Positions 17,131 through 26,259 are shown, numbered from the stretch's first letter. The stretch is 64,000 bases of DNA from Anaerovirgula multivorans (GCF_900188145.1 NZ_FZOJ01000001.1:62001-126000), one strand, 5' to 3'. Numbers and translations are program-made. The notes: a model not told the origin generated them from the letters alone.

Positions 17131-17559
17131 TTGATGATAGAGGTATTGATCGCTTTTTCAATCGTTTGTATCTTTATAACAGCTTCATATGCTCTTATTG
17201 GACAAGCTAGTACATTAAGTCATAGAAGCAGAGATTATTATCAGATTAGCAAAACTGCCCAAAGTATTATTGAAGAGTTAAAATGCTATCGTGTTATATC
17301 ACATGAAGGAAAATTAGAAGTTCTAGATGAGGATCTGGAGGAGGGATTTCATTTTAGTAGAAATAAGTATTCTATTGAAGTGATAGGAGAAAGGCTATTA
17401 GATGATACATCATTATACTTAATAAAGATAAGTATAACAGAGGAAGAATCTGAAACTAGCTATTTATTATATAGTCTTATAAATAGTAAAAAACAAGATA
17501 GCTATTATCCAGATATTTATTATGAATTAGAAATACAGGATTGGGAGATATGTGAGTAA
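17131..17559 (+). CDS. Minor pilin, GspI/PilV-like, with disrupted start
   Basis: The open frame codes for a prepilin: upstream of the first usable codon (TTG 17131) the in-frame sequence reads NTKNG/FLMIEVLIAF, the expected cleavage site with Glu at +5. No ATG, GTG or TTG precedes it in that frame before a stop at 17098-17100. An ATG at 17105 with AGGGAG 8 nt upstream is in another frame and stops after two codons. One extra G in the GGG at 17107-17109 would join it to give MGINTKNGFLMIEV. So this is a sequencing error, a recent frameshift, or use of an unusual start. Confidence 0.65.
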   Translation: MMIEVLIAFSIVCIFITASYALIGQASTLSHRSRDYYQISKTAQSIIEELKCYRVISHEGKLEVLDEDLEEGFHFSRNKYSIEVIGERLLDDTSLYLIKISITEEESETSYLLYSLINSKKQDSYYPDIYYELEIQDWEICE

Positions 17560-17595
17560 AATATATCCTTTTTATTTTGATAGGGGGGTATTAAT

Positions 17596-18102
17596 TTGAA
17601 AGGGAGCCATCTTAATAGTAAAGGATTTACACTAATAGAGGTTATATTAGCCATGCTATTGTTTTCTATCATTGCAATAACCTTTATTCCCATTAGTGTC
17701 TCTCATTTATCTTTTTATAATAAACTAGATGATACATTATTTATTCAACAAAATACAAAATTTGTTCTAAACTATATTGAAAAACGTATTAGAGAGTGCG
17801 ATCGACAATCAACATTATATATTTCTCAGGATAAAACGATAGAAAGTAAAGATTTTTCAGGAGAAGAGGTTTGGGTTGATTTAAGTGGAAAGAAAAGAAA
17901 TAATAAAAATACTCTATTGTATTTTTATAGAAGTACTGGAGAGTTAAGAGTAAATAAAAATGGTGAACACAATGTATTATATACCCAAATTAAAGATATC
18001 GAAGTTACAGAAGTGGTTGAAGGAGAACTTTTGCAGATTAAGGTTATTGCTGATAAAATTGATTATTCTGTTACTACAACAATAAAGTTAAATTATAGGT
18101 AG
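17596..18102 (+). CDS. Minor pilin, GspJ/PilW-like
   Basis: This 168-residue prepilin has a leader ending NSKG/FTLIEVILAML (Glu at +5) and one hydrophobic helix. The pattern QQNTKFVLNYIEKRIRECD seen in GspJ/PilW subunits follows. The start is TTG behind TAGGGGGGTA. It is followed 8 nt later by a PilX-like gene, the same pair order as in the first minor-pilin set. Its partners are probably the neighbouring GspH-, GspI- and GspK-like subunits. Confidence 0.83.
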   Translation: MKGSHLNSKGFTLIEVILAMLLFSIIAITFIPISVSHLSFYNKLDDTLFIQQNTKFVLNYIEKRIRECDRQSTLYISQDKTIESKDFSGEEVWVDLSGKKRNNKNTLLYFYRSTGELRVNKNGEHNVLYTQIKDIEVTEVVEGELLQIKVIADKIDYSVTTTIKLNYR

Positions 18103-18109
18103 ATAATAT

Positions 18110-18727
18110 ATGAAAAACCATATTGAAAATTCAAAAGGTTCTATAATAATCAGCTGTTTTGTTATTGGGATGCTTGTTATCATGCTTGGTATGTCTAGCA
18201 TTACTTTATCTATGAATGATTTTCGTAAAACCTTATCAAATAGTGATGCTGTCAAAGCAAATTATCTAGCAGAAATGGGTATGGAGATAGCAGTTAATAA
18301 TGTAATAAAAACAATAGATGCTGTTATATTAACATATCTTAATGATTTGAAAGATAGTAAAATAGAATATATAAAATCAATAAATGAGGAGAATTTAATA
18401 GAAGCCCAATATAATCCTATATCATTTGATAGCTATATAAAGCAATTTTTAATTGATGAGCTGCAAGTCCTCAATGTTATCCAAAACAACCCCCTCGAAG
18501 GTTATATGCATGACCATTCTTATATGGTTGCAGTTGAGTATGATGATGTAGAAGAAATAATTATAATAAAATCTATAGGGACTTATGATCATGCTAGAAA
18601 ACAAGTAATAATAGAAGGGAAAAATCCTTACGCAGTCTATGATGGGCATGATATGTATGGACTACCTAAAATAAAAATTTATCCGTTAGAAATACGTTCT
18701 TATTACCAAGCCATTATTACAAATTAG
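18110..18727 (+). CDS. Minor pilin, PilX/GspK-like
   Basis: The 205-residue protein starts with SKGSIIISCFVIGMLVIML, a hydrophobic N-terminal helix without Glu at +5. It continues with KANYLAEMGMEIAVNNVIKT, the conserved PilX-like segment (compare YIAEAGINYK in the larger protein at 9352). Lack of Glu+5 is the mark of the tip-capping GspK/PilX subunit. It is the last pilus gene of the run. No strong terminator is seen; a weak hairpin at 18760-18779 is followed by TTTTAGG. Confidence 0.78.
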   Translation: MKNHIENSKGSIIISCFVIGMLVIMLGMSSITLSMNDFRKTLSNSDAVKANYLAEMGMEIAVNNVIKTIDAVILTYLNDLKDSKIEYIKSINEENLIEAQYNPISFDSYIKQFLIDELQVLNVIQNNPLEGYMHDHSYMVAVEYDDVEEIIIIKSIGTYDHARKQVIIEGKNPYAVYDGHDMYGLPKIKIYPLEIRSYYQAIITN

Positions 18728-18901
18728 CATACCGAATGAAGATCACTTTTGAAACTTAGAAAGAGAAATTTTGCTCTTTTAGGAGATTTTTTCACATGTT
18801 TATTGAATTTTTCCCTGTTTCAGCAGGAGAAGGGAGATTAGAAAAGAATAATATATTTATTTGAAAAATATAACATCATAAATAAGAGGGGGAGTAGGGG
18901 T

Positions 18902-19165
18902 ATGGAGGTTAAAAACTATATGGAAATTGTAGTAAGTCATTTGTTACCAAGCATTTTGAAGATGAACCCTGATGTCTGTAATTGTAAAAAGTGTGAGGCG
19001 GATATTAAGGCAATTGCTTTAAACCATTTACCACCAAAATACATTGCTACAGAGTCAGGAGAAGTGTACTCAAAAATCAACGCTTTGTCTATACAATTTG
19101 AAGCGGATGTAGTAAATGCTTTAACTAAGGCTATCGAAAAGGTAAAAAGCTTTCCTAGGCATTAA
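18902..19165 (+). CDS. comFB: ComFB-family protein
   Basis: The 87-residue protein matches the ComFB family throughout. It has MEIVVSHLLPSIL, a cysteine pair region DVCNCKKCEADIKAIALNHL, then PPKYIATESGEVYSKINAL. B. subtilis ComFB is encoded in the comF competence operon. Cyanobacterial members bind cyclic dinucleotides and affect pili and DNA uptake. Its place right after a type IV pilus operon fits such a role, although that is inference for this organism. The ATG has an unusually G-rich site, GAGGGGGAGTAGGGG. Confidence 0.88.
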   Translation: MEVKNYMEIVVSHLLPSILKMNPDVCNCKKCEADIKAIALNHLPPKYIATESGEVYSKINALSIQFEADVVNALTKAIEKVKSFPRH

Positions 19166-19391
19166 AGAGGAACTTTTAACTGATCTATAGATAATTGACG
19201 AAAATACAGGAAAAATCTATTCAAATATTTTAAAATATGGTATGATAGTATAGGATTTTATGAAAAGGAATGATTTTACAATGATTTCGTAAGATTTGTT
19301 TAAGGAAGCTGCAATAAACAATATAAATTTGGATATAATTGAAAGTAATAACACAGATAATGTTAGAATCCTATAAAATAGGAGGTTAAAA
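19166..19391. other. Intergenic leader before pepQ
   Basis: TATAGGATT near 19250 and AATCCTATA near 19370 form an inverted pair enclosing about 110 nt. A 26-codon open stretch ending at the TAA near 19377 looks faintly coding (KEAAINNINLDIIES) but has no proper start. No clear promoter hexamers were found. Confidence 0.25.
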
Positions 19392-20453
19392 ATGGGTAAT
19401 CGGATAGAGAAGGCAAGAGACGTATTACATGAAAAGGGATTAGATGCCATTCTTATTTACAAACCAGAAAACAGAAGATATTTTTCTGGTTTCACTGGCA
19501 CCACTGGTTATGTAATCATCACCAAAACAGAAGCCAAGTTTATTACTGATTTTCGATATATACAGCAGGCTCAAAACCAATGTCCAGATTTTCAGATAGT
19601 TGAGATCAGTAAATCTGAACTTCTTACCAATATTATTGAAAAAATACATATTAACACATTAGGTGTAGAAGAGGAATTTTTTACCTATGGTAACGCTATA
19701 GATTTACAATCAAAGTTAAACAATGTATCTCTTATGGGATTAGGAGGTGCTTTAACAAAGATTCGATCTATTAAAGAAGAAAAGGAATTAAAGTTTATTG
19801 AAAAAGCTGCCGATCTTGGAGATAAAGGCTTTGCACATGTGTTAGATTTAATCAAGCCAGGGGTGAAGGAACTCGATATAGCTCTTGAGCTAGAGTTTTT
19901 TATGCGCAAGCATGGGGCCAGTAGCTCAAGCTTTAACTTCATCGTAGCTTCTGGTACAAGATCTTCGTTACCCCATGGAGTAGCCTCCGATAAGCTGATA
20001 GAAGAGGGCGATTTTGTAACATTAGATTTTGGATGTATCTATGAGGGTTATTGTTCAGATATGACTAGAACCCTTGTAGTTGGAGAAGCTAATGATAAGC
20101 AGAAAAAGATTTATTCGATTGTACTAAAAGCTCAAAAAACAGCATTAGAATCTGTTAAAACTGGTATCACTGGTAAGGAATTAGATACTATAGCAAGAGA
20201 AATCATTGAAAAAGAAGGCTATGGACAGTATTTTGGGCATGGATTAGGTCATGGAGTAGGCATGGAAATCCATGAACTTCCTCATGTCAACACGATGGGG
20301 GATGTAGCCATGGAGCCCGGTATGGTGATTACTATTGAACCAGGTGTTTATCTACCTGATTTTGGTGGAGTAAGAATAGAGGATCTAGTGGTTGTAACAG
20401 AAAGTGGTTATAAGGTGTTATCAAAAACTCCTAAGGAGTTAATTGAAATATAA
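19392..20453 (+). CDS. pepQ: Xaa-Pro aminopeptidase (M24B)
   Basis: The 353-residue cytosolic metallopeptidase removes N-terminal residues before proline. It has an N-terminal creatinase-like domain (residues 1-125) and a pita-bread catalytic domain. The metal ligands are visible in VTLDFGCIYEGYCSDMTRT (two Asp), GHGLGHGVGMEIHELP (His), TIEPGVYLP (Glu) and VRIEDLVVV (Glu). The ATG follows AGGAGG by 6 nt. In Firmicutes this YqhT-like peptidase gene directly precedes efp, as here. Confidence 0.95.
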   Translation: MGNRIEKARDVLHEKGLDAILIYKPENRRYFSGFTGTTGYVIITKTEAKFITDFRYIQQAQNQCPDFQIVEISKSELLTNIIEKIHINTLGVEEEFFTYGNAIDLQSKLNNVSLMGLGGALTKIRSIKEEKELKFIEKAADLGDKGFAHVLDLIKPGVKELDIALELEFFMRKHGASSSSFNFIVASGTRSSLPHGVASDKLIEEGDFVTLDFGCIYEGYCSDMTRTLVVGEANDKQKKIYSIVLKAQKTALESVKTGITGKELDTIAREIIEKEGYGQYFGHGLGHGVGMEIHELPHVNTMGDVAMEPGMVITIEPGVYLPDFGGVRIEDLVVVTESGYKVLSKTPKELIEI

Positions 20454-20485
20454 ATTTTATTTTTAAATAAAGATGGAGGGATTTT

Positions 20486-21043
20486 ATGATTTCAGCAAGT
20501 GAGTTTAGAAAAGGAGTAACTTTCGAATTAAATGGAGAACCTTATGTAGTAATAGATTTTCAACATGTTAAGCCAGGTAAAGGGGCTGCTTTTGTAAGAA
20601 CAAAATACAAAAACTTAAAAACTGGCTCTATAAGAGAAGAAGCTTTCAATCCTTCTGATAAGTTTCCAAAGGCTCATATTGAAACAAAGGACATGCAATA
20701 CCTTTACAATGATGGAGAGCTTTACTTTTTTATGGACAATGAAAGCTATGAGCAAATACCATTAACATTAGATGAAGTAGAAGATGCAATTAAATATTTA
20801 AAAGAAAATGAAAATGCTACGATTAAATTCTATCATGGAAAAGCCTTTCAGGTGGATCCACCAAACTTCGTTGAGTTATTAGTAGTGGAGGCAGATCCTG
20901 GTGTTAAAGGAGATACAGCTTCTAATGTTACAAAGTCAGCAACCTTAGAAACAGGAGCGGTAGTTCAAGTTCCATTATTTGTGAATGAAGGAGATAAAGT
21001 TAGGGTAGATACTAGAATAGGAGAATATATGTCAAGAGTATAA
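20486..21043 (+). CDS. efp: Elongation factor P
   Basis: The 185-residue EF-P rescues ribosomes stalled on polyproline stretches. It has the three beta-barrel domains in order. The tip loop of domain I reads [11 protein letters not shown], with lysine 32 as the residue normally modified. The C-terminal signature [17 protein letters not shown] is intact. The ATG has AGATGGAGGG upstream. Location between pepQ and the spoIIIA region is conserved in Firmicutes. Confidence 0.98.
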   Translation: MISASEFRKGVTFELNGEPYVVIDFQHVKPGKGAAFVRTKYKNLKTGSIREEAFNPSDKFPKAHIETKDMQYLYNDGELYFFMDNESYEQIPLTLDEVEDAIKYLKENENATIKFYHGKAFQVDPPNFVELLVVEADPGVKGDTASNVTKSATLETGAVVQVPLFVNEGDKVRVDTRIGEYMSRV

Positions 21044-21102
21044 ACAAGCATAATATGGTAAATACTATCTAGTGGCACACTAAAATCAAAGGAGGAATTG
21101 TT

Positions 21103-21534
21103 GTGAACCATTTATTTGAAAAAGTAGCCTATTTAAAGGGATTAGCTGATGGTCTAGATATCGAACAGTCTTCAAAAGAAGGCAAATTATTATTACATAT
21201 CATTGACGCTTTAGATGACTTTGCTGAAGCAATTGTTATTATGAATGAAGATCAAGAGGATTTAACAGAATATGTGGAAGCTTTAGATGAAGATTTATCT
21301 GATGTAGAAGATGAACTATTTGAAGATGATGATTATGATGAGGATGAAGATGAGGACGACGATATAGACTTTATGGAAATAGAATGTCCTAATTGTGACG
21401 AAGAAATATTTGTAGATGAAGATTTGTTCTACGATGAGGGTGCTGAAGTAACCTGTCCTCGTTGTAACAAAAGTATAAAGTTGGATGAAGAGTTTGATTG
21501 TAGTTGTGGTCATGATCACAGCCATCATGAATAA
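21103..21534 (+). CDS. Acidic zinc-ribbon protein, CD1247-type
   Basis: The 143-residue protein has a conserved N-terminal helical domain (HLFEKVAYLKGLADGLDIEQ) known from clostridia as the CD1247 N-terminal domain. A run of about 30 mostly Asp/Glu residues follows, then a zinc ribbon (CPNC and CPRC, about residues 105-127) and a Cys/His-rich end (CSCGHDHSHHE). The function is unknown. It lies between efp and spoIIIAA, the position it has in other clostridia. The GTG start has AAAGGAGG 9 nt upstream. A terminator follows, so it is separate from the spoIIIA operon. Confidence 0.9.
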   Translation: MNHLFEKVAYLKGLADGLDIEQSSKEGKLLLHIIDALDDFAEAIVIMNEDQEDLTEYVEALDEDLSDVEDELFEDDDYDEDEDEDDDIDFMEIECPNCDEEIFVDEDLFYDEGAEVTCPRCNKSIKLDEEFDCSCGHDHSHHE

Positions 21535-21554
21535 GAAATAGAAATAATATTGAG

Positions 21555-21592
21555 AAACCAACGGTTTTGCCGTTGGTTTTTCTTTTTTTTTT
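21555..21592 (+). terminator. Intrinsic terminator before the spoIIIA operon
   Basis: A perfect 10-bp stem AAACCAACGG/CCGTTGGTTT with a 5-nt loop and a long T run. Confidence 0.95.
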
Positions 21593-21651
21593 GAAATAAG
21601 AATAATTAATAGATCTGGTAAATATCTATTATATATAAGGAGGGACATGTT

Positions 21652-22677
21652 GTGATCATAAATGTTCAAAATAATAATTCATTCAGTAAAAATATAGTTT
21701 CAAATTTAGAAATAATGTTGTGTCCTGAGATAAGAGAAAAAATCAGAATGGTGCCAAAGGACATAAAGGATTCTATGGAGGAAATTCGTCTTAGGATCAA
21801 TCAACCCCTTATGCTCTTCGTAAACAATCAGGATTATTTTATCAGCAAAACTGGCGGATTATCCTATGATACTAAGGATAGCTATATTGTAGGGAAAAAA
21901 AACATAGAAAATACCCTGCAGTTCATTACTAATTATTCTATTTATTCGGTGGAAGAAGAGTTAAGGCATGGCTATATCACAGTACAAGGGGGACACAGGG
22001 TTGGAATTGTAGGCAAGGTATTGTATGACAGCACTGGTATCAAGACGATGAAGGAGTTTACGGGGCTGAATATTAGAATAGCTAGAGAAAAAAAAGGTGT
22101 AGCAACTAATATCTTGAGATATCTCATTAATAATCAAGGGGAGTTTATGAACACATTGATTATATCACCTCCTCAATGTGGGAAAACAACACTTTTAAGG
22201 GATATTATAAGGAATATTAGTCATGGTATTCCCTATTTAAATCTAAAGGGTTTAAAAGTTAGCGTTGTAGATGAACGCTCAGAAATAGCCGCCTGTTATC
22301 AAGGAGTACCTCAAAATGATCTAGGACTAAGAACAGATATACTAGATGCATGCCCTAAGGCACAAGGAATGATGATGCTTATCAGAGCAATGTCACCTGA
22401 GGTGATAGCTACTGACGAAATAGGCAGAGAGGATGATAGCCGAGCAATTCATGAAGCACTGTTGGCCGGAATCAAACTCATTACTACAGTTCACGGCAAG
22501 TCATTAGAGGATGCTTTGTCCAAACAAGTAATAGGTGATCTTTTAAAGGAAGGAACATTTCAAAGAATCATTATTTTATCCAATAAAAAGGGTGTCGGGA
22601 CTGTAGAGAAAATAATAGATGGCATTAGCTTTAAAAATTTGCTTCAATCCCCAATAAAGAACAAGGTGGCGGGTTAA
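21652..22677 (+). CDS. spoIIIAA: Stage III sporulation protein AA
   Basis: The 341-residue ATPase is the motor-like part of the SpoIIIA-SpoIIQ channel, which joins mother cell and forespore after engulfment. It has a P-loop (ISPPQCGKTTLLRDI, about residues 176-190), the segment VSVVDERSEIAACYQG, and a Walker B-like region with VIATDEIGREDD. It is related to secretion ATPases. The start is GTG with AAGGAGGG upstream. It opens the eight-gene spoIIIA operon; transcription by SigE is expected from other sporeformers, but I did not find a clear SigE site. Confidence 0.96.
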   Translation: MIINVQNNNSFSKNIVSNLEIMLCPEIREKIRMVPKDIKDSMEEIRLRINQPLMLFVNNQDYFISKTGGLSYDTKDSYIVGKKNIENTLQFITNYSIYSVEEELRHGYITVQGGHRVGIVGKVLYDSTGIKTMKEFTGLNIRIAREKKGVATNILRYLINNQGEFMNTLIISPPQCGKTTLLRDIIRNISHGIPYLNLKGLKVSVVDERSEIAACYQGVPQNDLGLRTDILDACPKAQGMMMLIRAMSPEVIATDEIGREDDSRAIHEALLAGIKLITTVHGKSLEDALSKQVIGDLLKEGTFQRIIILSNKKGVGTVEKIIDGISFKNLLQSPIKNKVAG

Positions 22678-22678
22678 T

Positions 22679-23200
22679 ATGCTATTTAAATTGATTATAT
22701 CGTTAATCATCATAGGATGCAGCTGGATGATAGGTATGATTTATGCGAATACCTATATTGAAAGAAGTAAGCTTCTAGCAAGCATGTTGTCTACAATGCA
22801 GATGCTTGAAACAGAAATTGTATACAGTGGAACCCCTTTACCGGAGTTGCTACAAAAGATTGCTAAAAAAAGCAGGCGGGAAATTGCCAAGATTTTTTTG
22901 TTGACAGCTGAGATCTTAAATAGAAAAGAAGGATATTTATTTAATGAAGCTTGGGAGCAGGCAGTAAAAACGGAAACAAAAAACACTTCTTTTACTAAAG
23001 AGGATATCGATCTGCTGATATCCCTAGGTAAAAATTTAGGTATATCCGATAGTAAAGATCAGATCAAACATATCCATTTAACAATGGAGGAAATAAAGAG
23101 AAGTTACGAATTATCTATAATTGAGCAAAATAAAAATGTTAGGCTATGTAGGAACTTTGGTTTTTTAATAGGTATTACAATAGTAATCATATTTTTTTAA
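22679..23200 (+). CDS. spoIIIAB: Stage III sporulation protein AB
   Basis: The 173-residue membrane protein has one helix at each end (about residues 3-22 and 156-173) and a helical middle related to half a GspF/PilC domain. The typical segment is LLASMLSTMQMLETEIVYSG, followed by TPLPELLQKIAKKS. It is thought to be the platform protein of the SpoIIIA channel. It begins 1 nt after the spoIIIAA stop codon, so translation is coupled. Confidence 0.95.
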   Translation: MLFKLIISLIIIGCSWMIGMIYANTYIERSKLLASMLSTMQMLETEIVYSGTPLPELLQKIAKKSRREIAKIFLLTAEILNRKEGYLFNEAWEQAVKTETKNTSFTKEDIDLLISLGKNLGISDSKDQIKHIHLTMEEIKRSYELSIIEQNKNVRLCRNFGFLIGITIVIIFF

Positions 23201-23222
23201 TAATCACAAGGGGGAGAATTAA

Positions 23223-23426
23223 ATGGTTATGAATGTAGATCTAATTTTTAAAATTGCGGCAATAGGAATACTCGTTTCTGTATTAAATCAAGTTTTGATA
23301 AGGGCCGGAAGAGAAGAACAGGCGATGATGACTACTTTAGTCGGAATCGTTGTTGTATTGATGATGGTAATTAATTTGGTAAGTAACTTGTTTGATACAG
23401 TTAAAACGATGTTTCAGTTGTATTAA
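23223..23426 (+). CDS. spoIIIAC: Stage III sporulation protein AC
   Basis: This is a 67-residue protein with two hydrophobic helices and the family segment VLNQVLIRAGREEQAMMTTL between them. The length is standard. It lies in the expected third position of the operon with an AAGGGGGAGA site. It is an inner membrane component of the mother-cell side of the channel. Confidence 0.95.
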   Translation: MVMNVDLIFKIAAIGILVSVLNQVLIRAGREEQAMMTTLVGIVVVLMMVINLVSNLFDTVKTMFQLY

Positions 23427-23440
23427 GGGTGTGATAGAGA

Positions 23441-23827
23441 ATGGAGATATTTCAAATTGTAGCTATAGGTTTAATTGCAGCAGTTTTATCAGTATTAATT
23501 AAAAATCAAAAACCAGAGATAGGAATATATATCGGCCTAGTAACAGGGGTAATTATTTTTATATTTGTGGCAACGAAGCTTCAATCAGTAATAGAGATCC
23601 TTAACCAGTTAGCAAATAAAATCAATATTGATGATATCTATTTAACTACGATTTTAAAAATTGTTGGTATTGCTTATATAGCTGAATTTGGTGCCCAGGT
23701 CTGTAAGGACGCAGGAGAGGGAGTGATTGCATCCAAGATTGAATTTGCTGGCAAGATATTAATTATGGTGATGTCAGTACCAATTTTAGTTTCTTTAATG
23801 GACTTAATCATCAACATAGTACCTTAG
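23441..23827 (+). CDS. spoIIIAD: Stage III sporulation protein AD
   Basis: The 128-residue protein has three or four hydrophobic helices and the conserved stretch TTILKIVGIAYIAEFGAQVC followed by KDAGEGVIASKIE. It resembles SpoIIIAC in its first part. It is the fourth gene of the operon, separated by 14 nt from spoIIIAC and 3 nt from spoIIIAE. Confidence 0.95.
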   Translation: MEIFQIVAIGLIAAVLSVLIKNQKPEIGIYIGLVTGVIIFIFVATKLQSVIEILNQLANKINIDDIYLTTILKIVGIAYIAEFGAQVCKDAGEGVIASKIEFAGKILIMVMSVPILVSLMDLIINIVP

Positions 23828-23830
23828 GAT

Positions 23831-25012
23831 GTGATAAAAATGAAAAAAACTATTTTTTTATCGATTATGATTCTGCTTTTATTAACATCATTTGTATGGG
23901 CAGAAGAGGAAGGATTGACACCTGAAATAATTATTCAAAATCAAATAGAGAAGCTTGAAACAAAAGAATTGCAAAGTATTATGGATGTTATGAATAAAGA
24001 TTTAGAGGAGTATATTCCTAAAATAAATATAAAAGAGTTCATGTTTCGTACGATTCGAGGTGAAAGTACCATTACTTTTAATGACATCATTCGAGGCAGC
24101 ACAAGGTTTTTGTTTAGAGAGGTTATAGCGAATTGGAAATTATTAGGACAGATTATTGTGTTAGCTTCTATATGTGCAGTACTCAGAAATCTCCAAAGTG
24201 CTTTTGAAAATGAAGTGGTGGGTAAACTGGCCTATAATGTTTGCTATTTAGTAATCATTAGCATTACTATAAAAAGCTTTATGATAGCAATTAATATTGG
24301 TAAAGAAACGATTGATTTGATGGTAAGCTTTATGCAAGCTTTGATGCCAGTACTTTTAGCAATGCTGATGGCTATGGGAGGCCTCACAGCATCGGCATTT
24401 TTTAGTCCGATTTTGTTGGGTGCTATTGGATTTGTTGGTACACTGATTAAAAACCTAATATTGCCTTTGATTCTATTTTCTGCAGTACTTGCTATAGTGA
24501 ACAATTTGTCATCAAAAATACAGGTGACAAAACTGGCCGGACTACTGAAGCAAGCAGCTGCTGTCATATTAGGTTTTATACTAACAGCCTTTGTCGGCGT
24601 TATATCTATACAAGGTATAACAGCAGCGACGGTAGATGGTGTTACCATTAGGACCGCTAAGTTTGCAGTTGATAAATTTGTTCCCATTGTAGGAAGTTTT
24701 TTATCGGATGCTATGGATACTGTTATAGGTTGTTCATTATTGGTTAAAAATGCAATCGGGGCTATTGGATTAATATCTATATTTCTACTGTGCTTGATGC
24801 CTATGATTAAGATTCTTGCCCTAATAATCGTTTATAAGTTATGTGCAGCGATAATTGAACCTATATCAGAAAATGGTTTAGTAGATTGTTTGAATGGTAT
24901 GAGTAATTCATTGGTTCTATTATTTGCAACTGTTAGTTCAGTAGCAATTATGTTCTTTATAACCATAACGATAATCGTGAGTACTGGTAATATTACCGTA
25001 ATGATGAGGTAG
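23831..25012 (+). CDS. spoIIIAE: Stage III sporulation protein AE
   Basis: The 393-residue polytopic protein starts with a signal-like segment (KKTIFLSIMILLLLTSFVWA) and a short extracytoplasmic stretch. About seven hydrophobic helices follow. Conserved pieces include MQALMPVLLAMLMAMGG and NNLSSKIQVTKLAGLLKQ. The start may be GTG at 23831 or ATG at 23840; the AGGATGTGAT upstream does not decide. It is the largest membrane protein of the channel and probably its export-gate-like part. Confidence 0.95.
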   Translation: MIKMKKTIFLSIMILLLLTSFVWAEEEGLTPEIIIQNQIEKLETKELQSIMDVMNKDLEEYIPKINIKEFMFRTIRGESTITFNDIIRGSTRFLFREVIANWKLLGQIIVLASICAVLRNLQSAFENEVVGKLAYNVCYLVIISITIKSFMIAINIGKETIDLMVSFMQALMPVLLAMLMAMGGLTASAFFSPILLGAIGFVGTLIKNLILPLILFSAVLAIVNNLSSKIQVTKLAGLLKQAAAVILGFILTAFVGVISIQGITAATVDGVTIRTAKFAVDKFVPIVGSFLSDAMDTVIGCSLLVKNAIGAIGLISIFLLCLMPMIKILALIIVYKLCAAIIEPISENGLVDCLNGMSNSLVLLFATVSSVAIMFFITITIIVSTGNITVMMR

Positions 25013-25020
25013 GTGATCAA

Positions 25021-25641
25021 ATGGAAATGATACGGGAATGGATTATTACTATAGTATCGGTAATAATCTTTGTCACCTTTGTAGAAATACTAATACCCAA
25101 CTCTAATAACAAGAGATATATCAATGTGGTTGTTGGATTGTTGATTATGATTGTGATTCTAAATCCTTTATTTTATCTTTTTAGAGGTACTATCAATTTC
25201 GAAGATAATATTTTACAAGTATCTAATCAAATGGAGTATCAAACGATGCAAAACAGAATAGATCATAATCAATATCTACAGAATGAAGCTGTTATTGAAC
25301 TGTATAAAACCCAGCTGGCTCAGCAGATGCAAAATAGAGTAGAAAGCCTATCAGATTATAGGGTGGAAAAAATTGATTTAACGGTAGAAGAGAAGGATTT
25401 GGAAAATTTGGGATTGATCCATCAAATAGATATGACGTTAAAGAGTAGTAAAACAAGTAAAACAGAAAAAAAAGAAATTGAACCAATAAAAATCAATGTT
25501 GCTATCAATAAAAATAATAATACTGTAGAGGCTGACAGCATAAGGATAGATAATGAGGAAGAAATAATTAAAACTGACTTTAGTATTTATTATAGCTTAC
25601 CAAAAGATAACATAAATATCTATATACTGAAGGATAAATAA
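25021..25641 (+). CDS. spoIIIAF: Stage III sporulation protein AF
   Basis: The 206-residue protein has two N-terminal membrane helices (about residues 6-24 and 36-55, NVVVGLLIMIVILNPLFYLF) and a soluble domain with a ring-building-motif-like fold (YRVEKIDLTVEEKD). It is a channel component of the mother cell membrane. It sits 8 nt after spoIIIAE and 12 nt before spoIIIAG. Confidence 0.94.
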   Translation: MEMIREWIITIVSVIIFVTFVEILIPNSNNKRYINVVVGLLIMIVILNPLFYLFRGTINFEDNILQVSNQMEYQTMQNRIDHNQYLQNEAVIELYKTQLAQQMQNRVESLSDYRVEKIDLTVEEKDLENLGLIHQIDMTLKSSKTSKTEKKEIEPIKINVAINKNNNTVEADSIRIDNEEEIIKTDFSIYYSLPKDNINIYILKDK

Positions 25642-25653
25642 AGGGGGATAAAG

Positions 25654-26244
25654 ATGGAGAATAATAAACTATTCAACTTATTAAAGGAGTTCTTATCGAA
25701 AAAATACATAGCAAACATTTTGGTTTTATTGGCAGTAGCCATCATGGCTTTAATTGTCAGCAGTGATTTTTTTGCAAAAGATTCTAAGGCAAAAAATATA
25801 TCGAATGATCCACTAGGAGATGTACTTGTACAACAAACTCAACAGCAAATAACGGAGGAAGAATTGGTGGAATACAGATTAAAGAATATACTGAAGAATA
25901 TGCAAGGGGTTGGAGAAGTAGAGGTAATGGTAACTTTTGAAATGGGGACGGAAATCATCCCTGCTTCTAATACAACGAAGTCGCTGGATACAACTGAAGA
26001 AAAAGATTCTGGTGGTGGTACAAGGGTTATTGCCTCAGAAAATCTTACGGAAACTGTTGTTGTTGCCAATGAAGCTAATGGACATAAGCCATTGGTTTTA
26101 AAGGAAATAAAACCACAAGTAAATGGAGTCATTGTGGTAGCTGAGGGAGCGGAAGATATTGAAGTTAAAGCAAGACTATATGATGCTGTAAAAACAGTAC
26201 TACAAATACCAGGACATAAGGTTCAGGTGTATTCAAAAAAATAG
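25654..26244 (+). CDS. spoIIIAG: Stage III sporulation protein AG
   Basis: The 196-residue protein has one membrane helix (about residues 20-38). Its extracytoplasmic ring-building domain has the insert region rich in Ser/Thr/Gly (TEEKDSGGGTRVIASEN) and the motif KPLVLKEIKPQVNGVIVVAEG. SpoIIIAG forms a large oligomeric ring in the intermembrane space. The ATG follows AAAGGGGGATAAAG. Confidence 0.95.
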   Translation: MENNKLFNLLKEFLSKKYIANILVLLAVAIMALIVSSDFFAKDSKAKNISNDPLGDVLVQQTQQQITEEELVEYRLKNILKNMQGVGEVEVMVTFEMGTEIIPASNTTKSLDTTEEKDSGGGTRVIASENLTETVVVANEANGHKPLVLKEIKPQVNGVIVVAEGAEDIEVKARLYDAVKTVLQIPGHKVQVYSKK

Positions 26245-26259
26245 TAAGGGGGATATGAG

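Noticed and set aside
24244..24687. Minus-strand ORF of 147 codons inside spoIIIAE
   Set aside because: It is opposite a conserved membrane protein gene and shows no known family.
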